NCBI GenBank assembly: GCA_016946835.1 | Contig: JACVTC010000107.1 | Coordinates: 592,001 to 656,000 of the forward strand | Source of the DNA: Neocallimastix lanati (nom. inval.) | Taxonomy: Eukaryota; Neocallimastigomycota; Neocallimastigomycetes; Neocallimastigales; Neocallimastigaceae | Length of the DNA: 64,000 bases | Direction: 5' to 3' | Shown: positions 1 through 12,198 of the stretch, in pieces | Numbering within the stretch: the first letter of the stretch is position 1 | Layout: the number at the start of each line of letters is the position of its first letter | Notes under the pieces: generated by a model | Told to the model about the DNA's origin: nothing | Database searches by the model: none | What the model saw: only the letters and a program-made list of their open reading frames with translations | Position numbers and translations under genes: made by a program

Positions 1-78
1 ATTAATAATTATTTTTTATTTTAATAAAGATTAATAATTATTTTTTATTTTAATAAAAATTAATTATTATTCTTTACA
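1..78. mobile_element. End of an LTR cut by the window edge
   Basis: The stretch ends in TTCTTTACA and is followed by GTTT and then the start of the next LTR. The same kind of junction (LTR end + 4 bp + LTR start) recurs through the window. Only the last 78 bases are visible, so the family cannot be assigned. Confidence 0.4.
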
Positions 79-82
79 GTTT

Positions 83-588
83 TGATACGGTACCACCATA
101 AATACCATAATTTAGTGAAATTTAGGTTAAAAATTATTTGATGAAATCTTATTGGTTAATAATAATTTAGTAATATTATATATAGTTAGTAAATAATAAT
201 AATTTAAAGAATGGTTCTTTTATTAATATTAATTTAGTTTTATTAATAATTTAACCTAAAAACATGTTTATTAGTAGTTTAGTGTAGTTTTATATATTTA
301 GTTTATAATAATAACATAAGAGATTTTAGTATTAATTATATTTTATTGAATGATTTAATTATATTTTAACTAGTTAACAAATATTTATATTGATGATTTA
401 TTTTTATTGATGAATGATAATAAATAAATAAAATAAATAAACTAAATATTAAAGTGTGAATATTATTATTGTGTGTATTATTCTATATAATATTAGAATA
501 TATTATTTTGTCAATTATTCCCTACTGTTATCGTCCAAATAAAATAAAATAAATATTGATATTGATGTTTAATAAAAATATCGTATCA
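83..588. mobile_element. Solo LTR, family LTR1 copy a (inverted relative to copies b and c)
   Basis: Runs from TGATACGGTACCACC to ATATCGTATCA, the reverse complement of the copies at 12199-12701 and 50933-51475. The ends form the inverted terminus TGATACG/CGTATCA. Flanked by GTTT (79-82) and GTGT (589-592), a target duplication with one mismatch. GTTT is the complement of the AAAC that flanks copy b. No internal coding region is attached. Confidence 0.75.
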
Positions 589-592
589 GTGT

Positions 593-1535
593 TGATACGG
601 GGTGTCACTAAATACCTTGTATTTCCTATTAAATACTCTTAATAATAATAAAATAAAATTATTATTAAATATTCTTATTAAAATCTTTTATAATAAAAAT
701 TATTATTAAATATTCTTATAAAATTCTTTTATTAATATTAAATATAATAAAAATTATTATTAAATATTCTTATTAAAATCTTTTATTAATATCAAATCTA
801 ATAAAAATAATTATTAAATATTTTATTAATATTAAATATAATAAAAATTATTACTAAATATTCTTATTAAAAATTATATAATATTTAAATCATTACTAAT
901 TCTTATTTTTATATTAAGAATAATAAAAACCTATTTCAATAAATATTTGATGTAAAATACAGAATTATAAGTTTCTGTATAATATTTTTTAAAACCTTTG
1001 AAATAAACTAAAAATAAAACAAAAATTAAAAATAAATTAAATCTTTATTAAAATAAAAATGAACTAAAATACAGAAGAATTCCAATAATAAAAATGATCT
1101 AAAATACAGAAAATATCAATTCTGTATAATTCTCTCTCTGAATAACAATATCAAGAAGAAGCTACCGCCCGGAATGCCCTTCGTGATACAAGCTCCAAAT
1201 TAATTTTTTATATTTTAATTTAATAAATGTTATTTTTTTTTTTAAAAAATAATTTAAAATAATAGTTAAAAATTAAAATAAAATAGTTATAATAGTTTTT
1301 TTTTATAAAGAATATATTAATAATAAATAAAATGTATTAAAATAAAAGTATAAAAAGAAGAATAAATTTCTTTCTTTTTAATACTTGGGAACAAATAATT
1401 TTAATTTTAAATTTAAATAAAGAATATTTTAAAATTTAATTTTTTTTCTTGTTTCCAAATTTATTTTTATAGTTATGTGTTAATATTTATTTTTTTGTTT
1501 TGAATATCTTAGTGTTTCAACCCCAGCCCGTATCA
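593..1535 (+). mobile_element. LTR, family LTR2 copy a, likely the 5' LTR of a broken element
   Basis: Runs from TGATACGGGGTGTCAC to CAGCCCGTATCA. It is in sense orientation, because element B carries the same LTR as its 3' LTR directly after a polypurine tract. It holds only about five units of the AT tandem repeat (about 640-900) that is massively expanded in copy b. A primer-binding-site-like sequence follows 8 bases downstream, so this looks like a 5' LTR whose element is otherwise lost. The flanks (GTGT and TAAA) do not match, as expected for a broken element. Confidence 0.75.
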
Positions 1536-1543
1536 TAAAAATT

Positions 1544-1569
1544 TGGTGGAGAATCCGGGCGCCTGAAAC
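1544..1569 (+). promoter_or_regulatory. Primer-binding-site-like sequence after LTR2-a
   Basis: TGGTGGAGAATCCGGG starts 8 bases past the LTR end and continues GC-rich through CGCCTGAAAC. PBSs begin TGG because they pair with the CCA end of a tRNA, and a GC-rich patch in this AT background is conspicuous. The tRNA cannot be named from the window. The match to the 3' end of a host tRNA is inferred. Confidence 0.45.
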
Positions 1570-1864
1570 ACATTATAAGATGAAAAGAAACCTTAGAATA
1601 TAATTTAAACATATAATTTAAACATATAATTTTTTTTATTTAAACTTATTATTTTGTTATAGGGAATATAAAATTTATAAAACTTTAATTTTTTTTTTTG
1701 GAAAAATTATTTAATTTTTTTACTTAGTTACACAAATTTTATACAAAAAAAAAAAAAAAAAAAAAAAAATTTTTTTTGTGAAACTTAATTCGTAAATTTT
1801 ATTTGTTATAATAAAACATTTATTTTTACTTATAATAATAATAAAAATAATAATAATATAAAAA

Positions 1865-1898
<34 letters not shown>

Positions 1899-2682
1899 TT
1901 ATTTATATATAATAATTCAAAAAAAAAAAAAAAATTACATTTTAGAAGAGCACTTCCGCTCAATTCTTATTTATTATTAAAATAATTACTTCCATCAAGA
2001 GAGTTTGTTCTATCTGGAAAGTCTATCAAGAGGATTTTTCAAGATATTGAAAAACTTGGAATAATTAGTTTTATTCAACAATAATAAATAAGTTTTATAA
2101 TTATTAATTTTAAATTTTTATTTTCTTAATATTAGAATACTAAATTCATTCAGTACCTACCATCAGGGAGAGCTGCTGTTAGATGAAAAACTCTATAGCT
2201 CAAAAAAGGCTCATCGATTGGGATAGGTGAATTAAGTAATTCCGTATTATTAATTAAATAAAAATTATTATTATTAATTATTTCTAAAATCAGCATCGTT
2301 TTCCGGGAATATACAATATATGGTAATTTATTAGTGGCTTGATTAAATTCAGGTATAATAAATTATTAAAATAACTTTTTATTAGAGGGTAGATAAGAGC
2401 GTTTACTTGTATAAGCGGGGGAGTAGAGCGCTATTTAATAAGGTTTCAATATCAGACCTTTAATTGAAAAATCCATAAAGCCCTTGTTTCAATAGGCAGG
2501 AACAGTTAAAGGTTACTTGGAACTGACGGTTAAATAGTGGAGGTCGAAAGACGCAGAGTAAATGCTTGCGGGAATCGAAAATAATAATAAAGTTATAACA
2601 TATATTTGATTGTCCCTTATTAAAATATATACAAAAAAAAATATACTAATTTATATAATAATAATTCTACTAACAAGCCTTT
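1570..2682. other. Leader/internal remnant with a GC-richer island
   Basis: No open frame of note. 1570-1935 is AT-rich with long A and T runs. About 1940-2580 is clearly richer in G and C, with non-repetitive words such as AAGCGGGGGAGTAGAGCGC (about 2413-2431) and GTGGAGGTCGAAAGACGCAG (2537-2556), yet all six frames are interrupted. It follows the PBS-like site, so it may be the leader or decayed gag of a B-like element, or a structured RNA. I could not match it to gag of element B or to any tRNA or rRNA motif. Confidence 0.4.
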
Positions 2683-3453
2683 TGTAAAGATATTATTAAT
2701 ATCTTTAAATAATTTTAATTAAATTTAATCATAAATTTAAGTAAAATTAAAATAAATTTATTTGAAATCACGTGTATAAAATTATTGAAAATATTTTTAA
2801 CATAATTTCGATTTTTTCCCAATCATACTAATAAATTAAAAATTTCTCTTGTGAAACTAGTATTTGAAAATCATTTCTTTTTATGTAATTTAATTTAAAT
2901 AATAAGAGTTAAGGTTTTTCACAAGATAAATTAACAACATGAAACTATGCAATTAGTCATGTTGAAACTTACGGCATTTTATGCTAAATTTATATTAAAT
3001 AATTATGACAACTTTTATATTATTTTTAAATAGAAAATATATAATAAATTTACTAATAATATTTAAATAATAAATAAATAATAAATGAACTCAATTAGAA
3101 TTGATTATATTTATTTTAGTTATTAATTATAATTCTCTTTATTTAGTAATAGTTAATTATTTATTATTAGTTTAGGTTAGTATTGTTTTTAAATAAATAG
3201 CTAGATAATATAATTCAATAGGAATTATATATTATAAATGTAATAAGATAAAAATATAAATAGTTATCAAATTTCATGTATTTTAATCGATGTAATTGTT
3301 ATTAACGATTTCTTGTTAATAACACTTTAAAATAAATAAAGATTTTAATATTTAAAAAATTAATAAAACTTGTTCTTTAAAACTATTATTTTGTGTTTTA
3401 GTGTTATTATTGAAGTGTTGATTTATAATCTATTTTTTTACCAAAACTTTATA
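2683..3453. mobile_element. LTR-like repeat, family X copy 1
   Basis: Starts TGTAAAGATATTATTAATATC and ends AAAACTTTATA. The same sequence occurs inverted at 23826-24598 and 25023-25793. The first bases form a stem, AAAGATATT-ATT-AATATCTTT (2686-2706). One end lacks the canonical CA, but copy 2 has a perfect 5-bp target duplication at these same borders, which supports them. No matching flanks here. Confidence 0.65.
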
Positions 3454-4114
3454 GTAATATACTATATAGATATATAATAATAATAATAAATATTTAAATG
3501 TTTAGTTTAATGAAATAAACTTTGATAATTAGAATTATCAAATTAATTTGATTTTAAATTTATTGATTTTATTTAATAATAAAATATCTATAATATATTA
3601 CTATTAAGGTAATTTTACAATAACCTTACAAAGAACATAAAAGAGAGATTTTTACATCTTTCTTTTATACTTTGTAAGTTACATAATAATAATATTTAAT
3701 TAAAAGATATTATAATATAGTAATATAAATAATAATAAAATATAAGGATAAATTTAATTATATAATTAATTTGAATAATTGAATTTAATATAGATATGTT
3801 GTAAACATATATAAAAACATAATATAAATAAAATACACGTGACGTCAAATGTATTATTGAAATTAATTATTAATATAAACCTTATTTATTAATATTCTCA
3901 GAATTATTAGGCCTAAGATAACCCTTTAAATATTAAACAAGAATTTATATTAATTATTAATTATTTAAATATATATATTATTTATAATTAAGTAAATAAT
4001 ATTTTTAATTATTGAAATGTAAATAACTGAAATTGAGATTTCAATTCAGTTATGATTTCAACAAGTAAAGAATTATTAATAATAAAATAAAGGTTATTAA
4101 TTCATTCTTTACCA
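3454..4114. repeat. Mosaic of LTR fragments
   Basis: 3454-3851 is AT-rich with an imperfect inverted repeat and no match noted elsewhere in the window. 3852 to about 4063 matches part of the Y-family LTR at about 49150-49500, but with one copy of a unit present four times there. About 4064-4114 is near-identical to the terminal 51 bases of the element A LTR, including its hairpin, and ends CTTTACCA next to AACC. No gene is visible. Confidence 0.5.
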
Positions 4115-4118
4115 AACC

Positions 4119-5204
4119 TGTTATGGCTCGAGGAATTCAAAAAAAAAAATTATATAATATTAAAACACAAAAAAAATAATTTTATTCTTTCACAATAATT
4201 TTTATTTATTTATTATATTTTTATTTTAATTTTTATTTTATTTTTGTTATTATTTTTATTTATTTATTTTATTTTTGTTTATTTATTTTATTTTTGTTTA
4301 TTTATTTTATTTCTATTTATTTATTTTATTTCTATTTATTTATTTTATTTCTATTTATTTATTTTATTTTTATTTTATTTTTATTATTATTTTTATTTAT
4401 TTTTATTTATTTTTTTATTTATTTATTTATTTTTTTTTTTATTTCTATTTTTTTATTTTCTTATTTTCTCTCCCCTAAAAAGGGGTTCCAAGGTAGTCAA
4501 TTTATATCTTTTTGAAGATATAAAAGTAGCAAAGCTTCTAGAAGTAGTTGAAGAGATGGAAAAACAATAGATTTTTAAATCTTATTGATTATTTCCTTAT
4601 TGTAATAAATAGAAATTTTATTATTTCCTAATATTCAAATTAACCAAAATAAATCTATAATATAAAAGATGCATTATAGATAAGAATTAAACAAAAAAAA
4701 GAGAAGCAGTATTACAATAAAATTGAATACTTTAACTTAATTTTGATACTAATTTAATATGTAATCTTATATATTAATTTGAATGACATAATAGAAAATA
4801 AAATATATTTATTAATATATGAAAAAATCTTTTACAATTTTAAATACAGAAAATTTTATTTTATTTATTTCTTTCATTTCAATTATTTCTTAATTCGAAA
4901 GACAGAAATATTGATAAAGTTATTTAAGTTGTTTATATACAGGAATTATTCCTTATTTAGAAGAATAATACTAAAAGTAATTAGTACTATGTTATTGATA
5001 AACTCTTATAAATTTAATTTATCTTTATAAGGAATGAACATAAATTTAAATTAAATTTTATGTATAAACTTAAATTTTCAGATCAAATAATATAGTAAAA
5101 TTATTAATGTAAAGAATACATAAATTTATTAATATTTTAAAAATCACCTTGACTATATTAAAAGGTTTTTAATAAGAATCAATTTATTACTTCATTCTTT
5201 ATCA
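4119..5204. mobile_element. Solo LTR, family G copy a
   Basis: TGTTATGGCTCGAGG...TTCTTTATCA, with perfect flanking AACC (4115-4118 and 5205-5208). A second copy lies at 62037-62996, where element H interrupts it. It contains a TATTTATTTATTTTATTT-type array (about 4200-4440, longer than in copy b). A perfect hairpin TTTATATCTT-TTTG-AAGATATAAA (about 4502-4525) has one arm that forms a TATAAAT-like box on the minus strand. Apparent small proteins in the array are low-complexity Phe/Leu/Ile runs, not genes. Confidence 0.75.
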
Positions 5205-5208
5205 AACC

Positions 5209-5839
5209 TAATAAGTTTAAGGTATTATTTATTTTATTTTCTTAAACTTATTTTATATCGTTTTACCTTGTTTTATTTTAACAAGTTTTACCGATATTTA
5301 ATATTTAAATTTACTTAATTATTTTAAAAAAATATTTTATTAAAAATTTATATAATATTTAATCTATATATTAAATATTATAATTCTTTTTATAAATAAT
5401 TAAAATAGTTAAATACTATAATATTAATAATATAGTTTATAACTTTATATATTTGTTATAATAATAATTTTTATTTAATATTTTTATAGTTGATTATACA
5501 ACGTTGAGAAATATTTTTAATTGTTATAATTCATTATTTTTCTAAATAAATTCTCTTAATAAATTTCATAATTATTTTATAAATTAATTTCTAAAGAACT
5601 AATTATTTCATATAAAAAAATTTTATATTTATATTATTATAGTTGGTGTAACTATATTTTCCAATCAAATGTATATAAATATTATTATTAAATAATATTA
5701 TTATAATAATAAAAATTATTATAATTATTTAATATTATGAACAAGATTATTATTAAGTTATTACTATTTAATTATTTTAATATTTAAAATATTATAAAAT
5801 CTTTTACTATTTCTTAATATATATTATTATTATTTATCA
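5209..5839. mobile_element. Probable solo LTR, family J
   Basis: Defined mainly by position: it lies exactly between two AACC duplications (5205-5208 and 5840-5843) in a chain of LTRs. It ends TTTATCA like LTR G, but begins TAATAAG instead of TG. Entirely AT-rich and noncoding. No second copy seen in the window. Confidence 0.5.
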
Positions 5840-5843
5840 AACC

Positions 5844-6767
5844 TGTTGAGGTTCGGGACAGAATAATAATAAATATAGAAATAAACACTAAAATAAAAAA
5901 AATTAAAAATTAAAATATATCTTTTTTTTAAAATATTTTATTTATTTATTTAATAAAAATTATTCAATTAAAAACTAAAAATAAATTAATTTCTTTAATA
6001 AGATTATATTTTTTTTTTCCCATTCTTTTACTAAAATACAATTTCCTCATCTATTTATATTTTTATTTTATCGTTAGAAATGGTCAAGCCATTTCTTTAG
6101 AATATCTTAGAGTTACATGTTTGAATTGTATTTAAATTATAAATTCATAATCTATTCTATTATAATAAATAATTATTACATATTATTAAATTCTAAACTA
6201 TTTATTATTAATTGTAGTGATAATATATATTAAAAATAATTTTATTACTTTTACAGAACTATTAGTAATAGAGTATTATTTAATTTTATACTATTTTTAA
6301 ATAAAAGTATTTTAGATTATTATCTATTATTAATCTTATTATAAATAGGGTGTATTTTAGAAGGAAGTATTACTAATTTTAATGACAAGGATCATGGATT
6401 TAAGTAAAATATTTTTAAATCATTATTAATTATATTAATTTTTATTAATAATAAATAATCTGTATTAGTAATATTTGTAAAATAAAATTTTCTTTAATAA
6501 TAAAATATTGATAGAATAAATCATATTAATAAAACTAGATATTGATAATAATATTGATATTAATAATATCATATTAATTTTAATAATAAAGTATTGATAT
6601 TAATAAAGAATTTATATTAATAATAATAAATTTAATATTAGTGATAATTTGGCAGTAATAGAACATAAGAAAGTTCCCCAAGTAAGGAAATAAATAATTT
6701 AATTTTAGTGGTTAAGTTATTTTTATGAAAAATAATAAAATTAACATTATTTGTTCATTCCTTAACA
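5844..6767. mobile_element. Solo LTR, family C copy a
   Basis: TGTTGAGGTTCGGGAC...CATTCCTTAACA, near-identical to 58825-59750. An inverted, diverged relative (O) is at 27968-28948. Left flank is AACC; its right partner is now split by later insertions and re-forms at 12703-12706. On the minus strand an AGAAATGG...CCATTTCT hairpin (about 6077-6097) lies beside a TATAAATAG box that O also keeps, suggesting minus-strand sense. An imperfect terminal stem (6682-6707 with about 6737-6766) marks the U3 end. Confidence 0.75.
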
Positions 6768-6770
6768 AAC

Positions 6771-7781
6771 TGGTAGACTCGGGGTGATTCTTATTGATTT
6801 AAAATCAAGCAGGGGGGACGGGTATTACCCTGCTTTGATTTTAACAAAGAAAATTTTTTTTTTTTATTAAAAAGTGTTTATTATTTATTAATACAAAATT
6901 TTATTATTTAAAGTACATACATTTAATTTTTAAGAAATATTTACAATATTTATAATTTTTTTTGAATTTAAGGTATAATTATTTGTTTATAATTTAAGTA
7001 ATTTTATAGAATTATTGAATTAATTTTATATCAATAATTCATTTTTGTTTTAATTTTTATAAATATAATAATATAATATTCAAATATAATTTAATTAAAA
7101 ATAATTATAAAATAAATATATAGAAAATAGTTTTTACTATTTTCTTTGATATTTTTAAGTTAAATAAATTGTTTTTAAAGATTAATATAATAAATTTAAT
7201 AATCTTTAATTATTTTAAATAATACTTGTAATTATTTTCAAAATAAAATAAAATTTTTATAATATTTATTTAATAAATTTGATAATATTTAAATAATAAT
7301 TTTTATAATAAGTAAAAATTTTTAATAATAATTTTTAATAATAAATTTAATTAATAATCTTAATAATTTTATAATAATATTTAATAGTTATAATAAATAA
7401 ATTTTTATAATAATATTTAATAATTTTAATAATTTTATAATATTAATAATTTATAATAATTTTTAGAATAATATTTAATTAATAATTTTAATAATTTTAT
7501 AATAATTTTTATAATAATATTTAATTAATAGTTTTAATAATTTAGTATCTTAAAAGTATAATTTTAATATTTACAATTGTATTTTAATATATACATATAT
7601 TTAATAATATAACAATAAAGTAATTAATTAAAATTTATTTCATTATTTAAAAGTTAAAATTAATTTATATCAAAATAAATTAGATTTACAATGAGGTTTA
7701 GGTTATGAAGAATATAGGAAAGTACAATTTAGTAAAGAATTATTAATAATAAAATAAAGGTTATTAATTCATTCTTTACCA
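6771..7781 (-). mobile_element. 3' LTR of element A
   Basis: 1,011 bp. On the minus strand it begins TGGTAAAGAATGAATT and ends CTCTACCA-like (plus strand TGGTAGACTCGGGG). A polypurine tract (minus-strand AGAGGGGGCATCA, 7782-7794) precedes it. The U3 terminus forms a hairpin: GTAAAGAAT/ATTCTTTAC plus an inner 8-bp stem (7732-7779). It is internally AT-rich with degenerate TAATAATTTTTA repeats. Confidence 0.8.
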
Positions 7782-7804
7782 TGATGCCCCCTCTAAAACT
7801 CAAG

Positions 7805-10700
7805 CTACATCGAAGCTGAGTTATACTTGACTATATTCTTCAAATGAACATTCCTATTCATTTGAATTCCAGAATTTGGATCAGCCAAGGTAACCGTATT
7901 AAATTGTTTTTTTATAACTTTAAGAGGACCAACAAAATAAGGTTCTAGTTTAGTTCTTGAAAAATTTCTAACTAGAACTAAATCACCTTCCCTAATTCTT
8001 TTTCCTTCATTCAAACTATTCTTTTCCTCTCTTCTAGCAGCCCAATACTTATTTGCATTTTTAACATTTTCGGCTGCTTCTAAAGTTCATCGGTAATGAT
8101 TTATAAATTTTTCTAACAACACTTCATCCGATGACTTATTAATATCCTTGGTAGGTCTAGCAGCAATATCAAAAGGCTGCTGATCTTCCCTACCATAAAC
8201 CAACTCAAAATTTGAATGTTTTGTTACCTTATTTTTGGTAGTTCTAAGAGCCCATAAGGCGGATGGTAAAACTTCATCCCAATCCTTATTCTTAGAACCC
8301 AACAACCTCAATAACTTGCCGATCTCTTTATTACGGTTTTCCGTAAGTCCATTACTTTCAGGATGATATGTGGAAATAAACTTCACATATACATCATAGA
8401 GATCTAAAAATATTTTCGTCATGTCCGAGGTGAACTGAACACCATTGTCAGTTGTTATTGCCTGTGGAACACCATGACGAGCAAACACATTAATTAAGAA
8501 CTTAATCACATCCTGTGATGTTATATTTTCTGTGGGTTCTGCTTCAACCCATTTGGTGAAGTAATCCACCACAACCATAATATATTTTAATCAAAGGTCC
8601 AATAATATCTAAACCCAAATGTATAAAAGGACCTTCTATTTTAGTTGGAATATTTTCTGTAGGTTCTGGATATGGTTGTGACCTATTCAACTGACACTTG
8701 TCACAACTTTGCACCACTCTTTTAATATCCATCACCATATTATTCCAATAAAAACTTTTACGAAGCCTTTGATAAGTCTTATAATATCCCTCATGACCTA
8801 TCTTATGGGCTTCTAAAATAAGTTTTACTCTTTCCGTTTGATCAGTAATTAATTTACAATAGTCATTACCATCAACAAAATAATCTTCACCATCTATCGT
8901 AACAAATTTTTCATTTATAAAGTCTTTAATAGTTTTAGAAAGCAACTCTTCTTCTTCCTTTGAAGTTAACTTAGTTGCCAATACCACAGAATCATCTCTT
9001 TTTTTCATCCTAGATAATGCATCGGCTAACACATTTTTCTTACCCATTTGATATTGAATTTCAACACCAAGGGTACTAACAGTTAAGCACCACCTTGCTT
9101 GCCTAGCATTATTAGGTTCCTTATTTTTAAAGAAACTGATTAAAGGTTTATGATCTGTTATTACTACTGTTTTATTAGGATTTCCTAATATATAAGATTT
9201 CAACTTAGTAATACAATAAATTAATGCAGCTCCTTCCAAGTCAGTAATGCCATAATTTTTCTCGGCTTTACTTAAACTTCTACTTATATAATGAACTGGA
9301 TGTTCCTTTTTGGTTTCTAAATCTTCTTGGAGTAATACTCCTCCAATACCTTCATAGGAAGCATCCGTTCTAATTATAAACCTTTGATTAAAACTTGGAT
9401 ATTTTAAAATTGGAGCATTTATTAACTTTTCTTTTAACAGATCAAAACTTTGTTGATGTTCATTATTCCATTTATATTTAACATTCTTTCTTAATAATTT
9501 ACATAAAGGAGCAGAGATTTGGGCATATTTATCAATAAAGTTTCTATAATATCCCACTGCTCCAAGAAAAGATCGTAATTCATGAACATCAACAGGTGCT
9601 ACCCACTCCTTGATAGCCTTAATTTTGCTATCCTGGGGACTTAAACCTTTCACTGATGCCTTATGACCTAAGACTTCTACTTCAGTCTGCATAAAGGCAC
9701 ATTTTTCAATGTTAATTTTTAATTTGTGTTGGCGAAATACTTCCAACACTTGCCTAATGTGGCTTATATGTTCTTCTATACTCTTAGAGTATATTAAAAT
9801 ATCATCTATAAAGTTAAAAACAAACTTTCCTATAAATGGGAAAAGAATCCTATTCATTTCCCTTTGAAATGTAGCTGGGGCTCCGGTTAACCCAAAAGGC
9901 ATAACCTTGAATTGGTAGTTACCAAATTTTGTGGTGAAGGTGGTAATTTCTACACTTTCCTCATCCATCAAAATTTGATGATAACCAGAGTAAAGATCCA
10001 TTGTTGTAAAAATCTGTGCCCCATCTAAACTATCAAATATCTCATCAATGTAAGGTAATGAATAAGAATCTTTAACTGTTAAATCATTAACCTTACGATA
10101 ATCAATACATAATCGCCATTTACCGTTCTTCTTCGGTACTAACACTATTGGCGATGACCATTCGGAACAAGAAGGTTCAATTAATTTCTTATTAATTAAT
10201 TTAATTAATTCCTCCTTAAGTATATCCGACTTAAATTTAACTAATCTATAGCACCTTTGCTTAACTGGTTTCGCACCAGGAATTAAATTAATCTTATGTG
10301 GAGGAAGATCAGAAGGTGTTAATTCTTCTGAAGAAGTAGCAACTATTTCTAAGTTCTCCTCCAGAATTTTAATTATTTCATCTTTATATTTTTCGTTTAA
10401 AGTATTTAGGAAAATTTCATGATGAATATATTGCTTTGGGGATAATCCTTCAATTTTCTTTAAATCATTCTTTTTAGAATCCTCATCCAAAGCCTTAATC
10501 ATACACAACAACTTTTCTTCATCTTCATAATCATTATTAATAGGTGCAATAACGTCAATTACTCCCTCAGGAGTAATTTGACACAAACTATATAAAATGG
10601 GGTGAATAAATAACTTATAATCAATTTGGGTTTTTAAGTTAATTAGAATATCGTAAAAAGAATCCTTCTTTTCTACTATTCTACAATTAACCATTAACAC
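7805..10700 (-). pseudogene. Ty3/gypsy pol (RT-RNase H-integrase), element A
   Basis: Encodes the reverse transcriptase, RNase H and integrase of a Ty3/gypsy element, but is broken. From the 5' side (10700 downward): the tail of the protease region; RT with KKNGKWRLCIDYRK and an unusual FIDD in place of YxDD (about residue 298 of the first frame); RNase H with RTDASYEG and TDHKPL; the integrase zinc finger HKIGHEG...CDKCQ; then GLDIIGPL. A small deletion with frameshift near 8578-8600 shifts into VVVDYFTKWVEAEP, TDNGVQFTS and HPESNG (the D,D,E core, 8087-8578). A TGA at 8087-8089 interrupts the same frame at a position that is Trp in element B. The last part (7805-8086) carries the GPL (GPY/F-type) C-terminal module. 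gag and the protease catalytic site are missing, because the 5' end is fused to LTR sequence at about 10709. It cannot make a working polyprotein. Confidence 0.9.
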
Positions 10701-10708
10701 AAGATTAT

Positions 10709-11482
10709 TAATTATTGAATTAATTTTATATCAATAATTCATTTTTGTTTTAATTTTTATAAATATAATAATATAATATTCAAATATAATTTAATTAAAA
10801 ATAATTATAAAATAAATATATAGAAAATAGTTTTTACTATTTTCTTTGATATTTTTAAGTTAAATAAATTGTTTTTAAAGATTAATATAATAAATTTAAT
10901 AATCTTTAATTATTTTAAATAATACTTGTAATTATTTTCAAAATAAAATAAAATTTTTATAATATTTAATTAATAAATTTGATAATATTTAAATAATAAT
11001 TTTTATAATAAGTAAAAATTTTTAATAATAATTTTTAATAATAAATTTAATTAATAATCTTAATAATTTTATAATAATATTTAATAGTTATAATAAATAA
11101 ATTTTTAAAATAATATTTAATAATTTTAATAATTTTATAATATTAATAATTTATAATAATTTTTAGAATAATATTTAATTAATAATTTTAATAATTTTAT
11201 AATAATTTTTATAATCATATTTAATTAATAATTTTAATAATTTAGTATCTTAAAAGTATAATTTTAATATTTACAATTGTATTTTAATATATACATATAT
11301 TTAATAATATAACAATAAAGTAATTAATTAAAATTTATTTACATTATTTACAAGTTAAAATTAATTTATATCAAAATAAATTAGATTTACAATGAGGTTT
11401 AGGTTATGAAGAATATAGGAAAGTACAATTTAGTAAAGAATTATTAATAATAAAATAAAGGTTATTAATTCATTCTTTACCA
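10709..11482 (-). mobile_element. Truncated 5' LTR of element A
   Basis: Matches 7008-7781 of the 3' LTR almost base for base (for example, ATTATTGAATTAATTTTATA at both inner ends) and ends CTTTACCA. About 240 bases of the R/U5 side are missing. The junction with pol falls at GATTATTA/ATTATTGAA, with a few bases of microhomology. Confidence 0.8.
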
Positions 11483-11486
11483 AAAC

Positions 11487-12194
11487 TGATATGGGCACAG
11501 ATCACACACAATATTTTAAAAACACAATATTAAATGTTATAAATAAATTTTTATTAGTTTAAAAGTATTTTATAAATTTTTATTTTATTTTATTGTCGTC
11601 CTTTTTCAAAAGAAAGAAAATTTCTTCCTTTTATAGTTTTTTTTTTTTTACATGAATCTTGAATTGAACATTAACATATACATTTATTTATATTATTCTA
11701 TTATGAATGTTATTTTAATATTAATATATTTTAAAATTAACCTATTCTAAAGTATCTATTTTAAAATATAGTTTTATAATTATTAATGATTTATTTATAT
11801 TTAAAATTTTAACTATCTATTCTAATAATGTTTTAATTTATCAATTAATATATAATTTAATATTCTTGTAAATTATTAATATTATATTCTCATAAAGTTT
11901 ATTATTGTAAAAAGAATACAGAAAATAATAATCTATTTTAGAGAAAACAATAAAAATAATATTTAGTATTGTCAATCGATTTAATTTTATACAGAATTAA
12001 ATATTTCTGTATTTATTTTATTAAAAACAATTTATAGATAATTATTTTTATTATAAATAATTTTATTATAAATAAATTTTTTTTTTATAACTATTTTAAT
12101 TTTAAATAATTTCATTATTATAAACATTTTATATTTTTTCTTTTTATCATTCTTATGTATGCTTATTTGAGGTAAATAAGCTAGTTCCGGATCA
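11487..12194. mobile_element. Solo LTR, family I
   Basis: TGATATGGGCACAG...TTCCGGATCA, flanked on both sides by AAAC (11483-11486 and 12195-12198). On the minus strand it has a TATAAAAGG box about 560 bases in and a perfect terminal hairpin GCTTATTT-ACCTC-AAATAAGC (plus 12161-12181), so minus-strand sense is likely. No coding sequence. Confidence 0.75.
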
Positions 12195-12198
12195 AAAC

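Larger units (their letters stand above)
6771..11482 (-). mobile_element. Truncated Ty3/gypsy element A
   Basis: Two LTRs flank a pol remnant, with perfect 4-bp target duplications AAAC (6767-6770 and 11483-11486). The deletion joins the 5' LTR directly to the end of the protease region, removing the end of that LTR, the PBS, gag and most of the protease. It sits in a chain of LTR insertions sharing the same target 4-mer. It is non-autonomous now: pol has a frameshift and a stop. Confidence 0.85.

Noticed and set aside
1544-1569. A tRNA gene
   Set aside because: Only the complement of a possible tRNA 3' end is present. No D-arm, anticodon arm or A/B boxes follow, and the position 8 bases after an LTR explains it as a PBS.
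2683-3453. X as a protein-coding or MITE-type DNA transposon
   Set aside because: No coding frame, and the ends are only short inverted matches. Length, LTR-like interior and 5-bp duplications at copy 2 fit a solo LTR better, although one end lacks the canonical CA.
4200-4570. Three overlapping open frames rich in Phe/Leu/Ile/Tyr
   Set aside because: They are translations of a TATTTATTTATTTTATTT simple-sequence array inside LTR G, which has a different length in the second copy at 62037. No gene-like composition.
4779-5030. 83-residue open frame in LTR G copy a
   Set aside because: It has no ATG at the start, and copy b (about 62622-62873) is frameshifted by a one-base difference in an A run while the surrounding DNA is near-identical, so the frame is not conserved.
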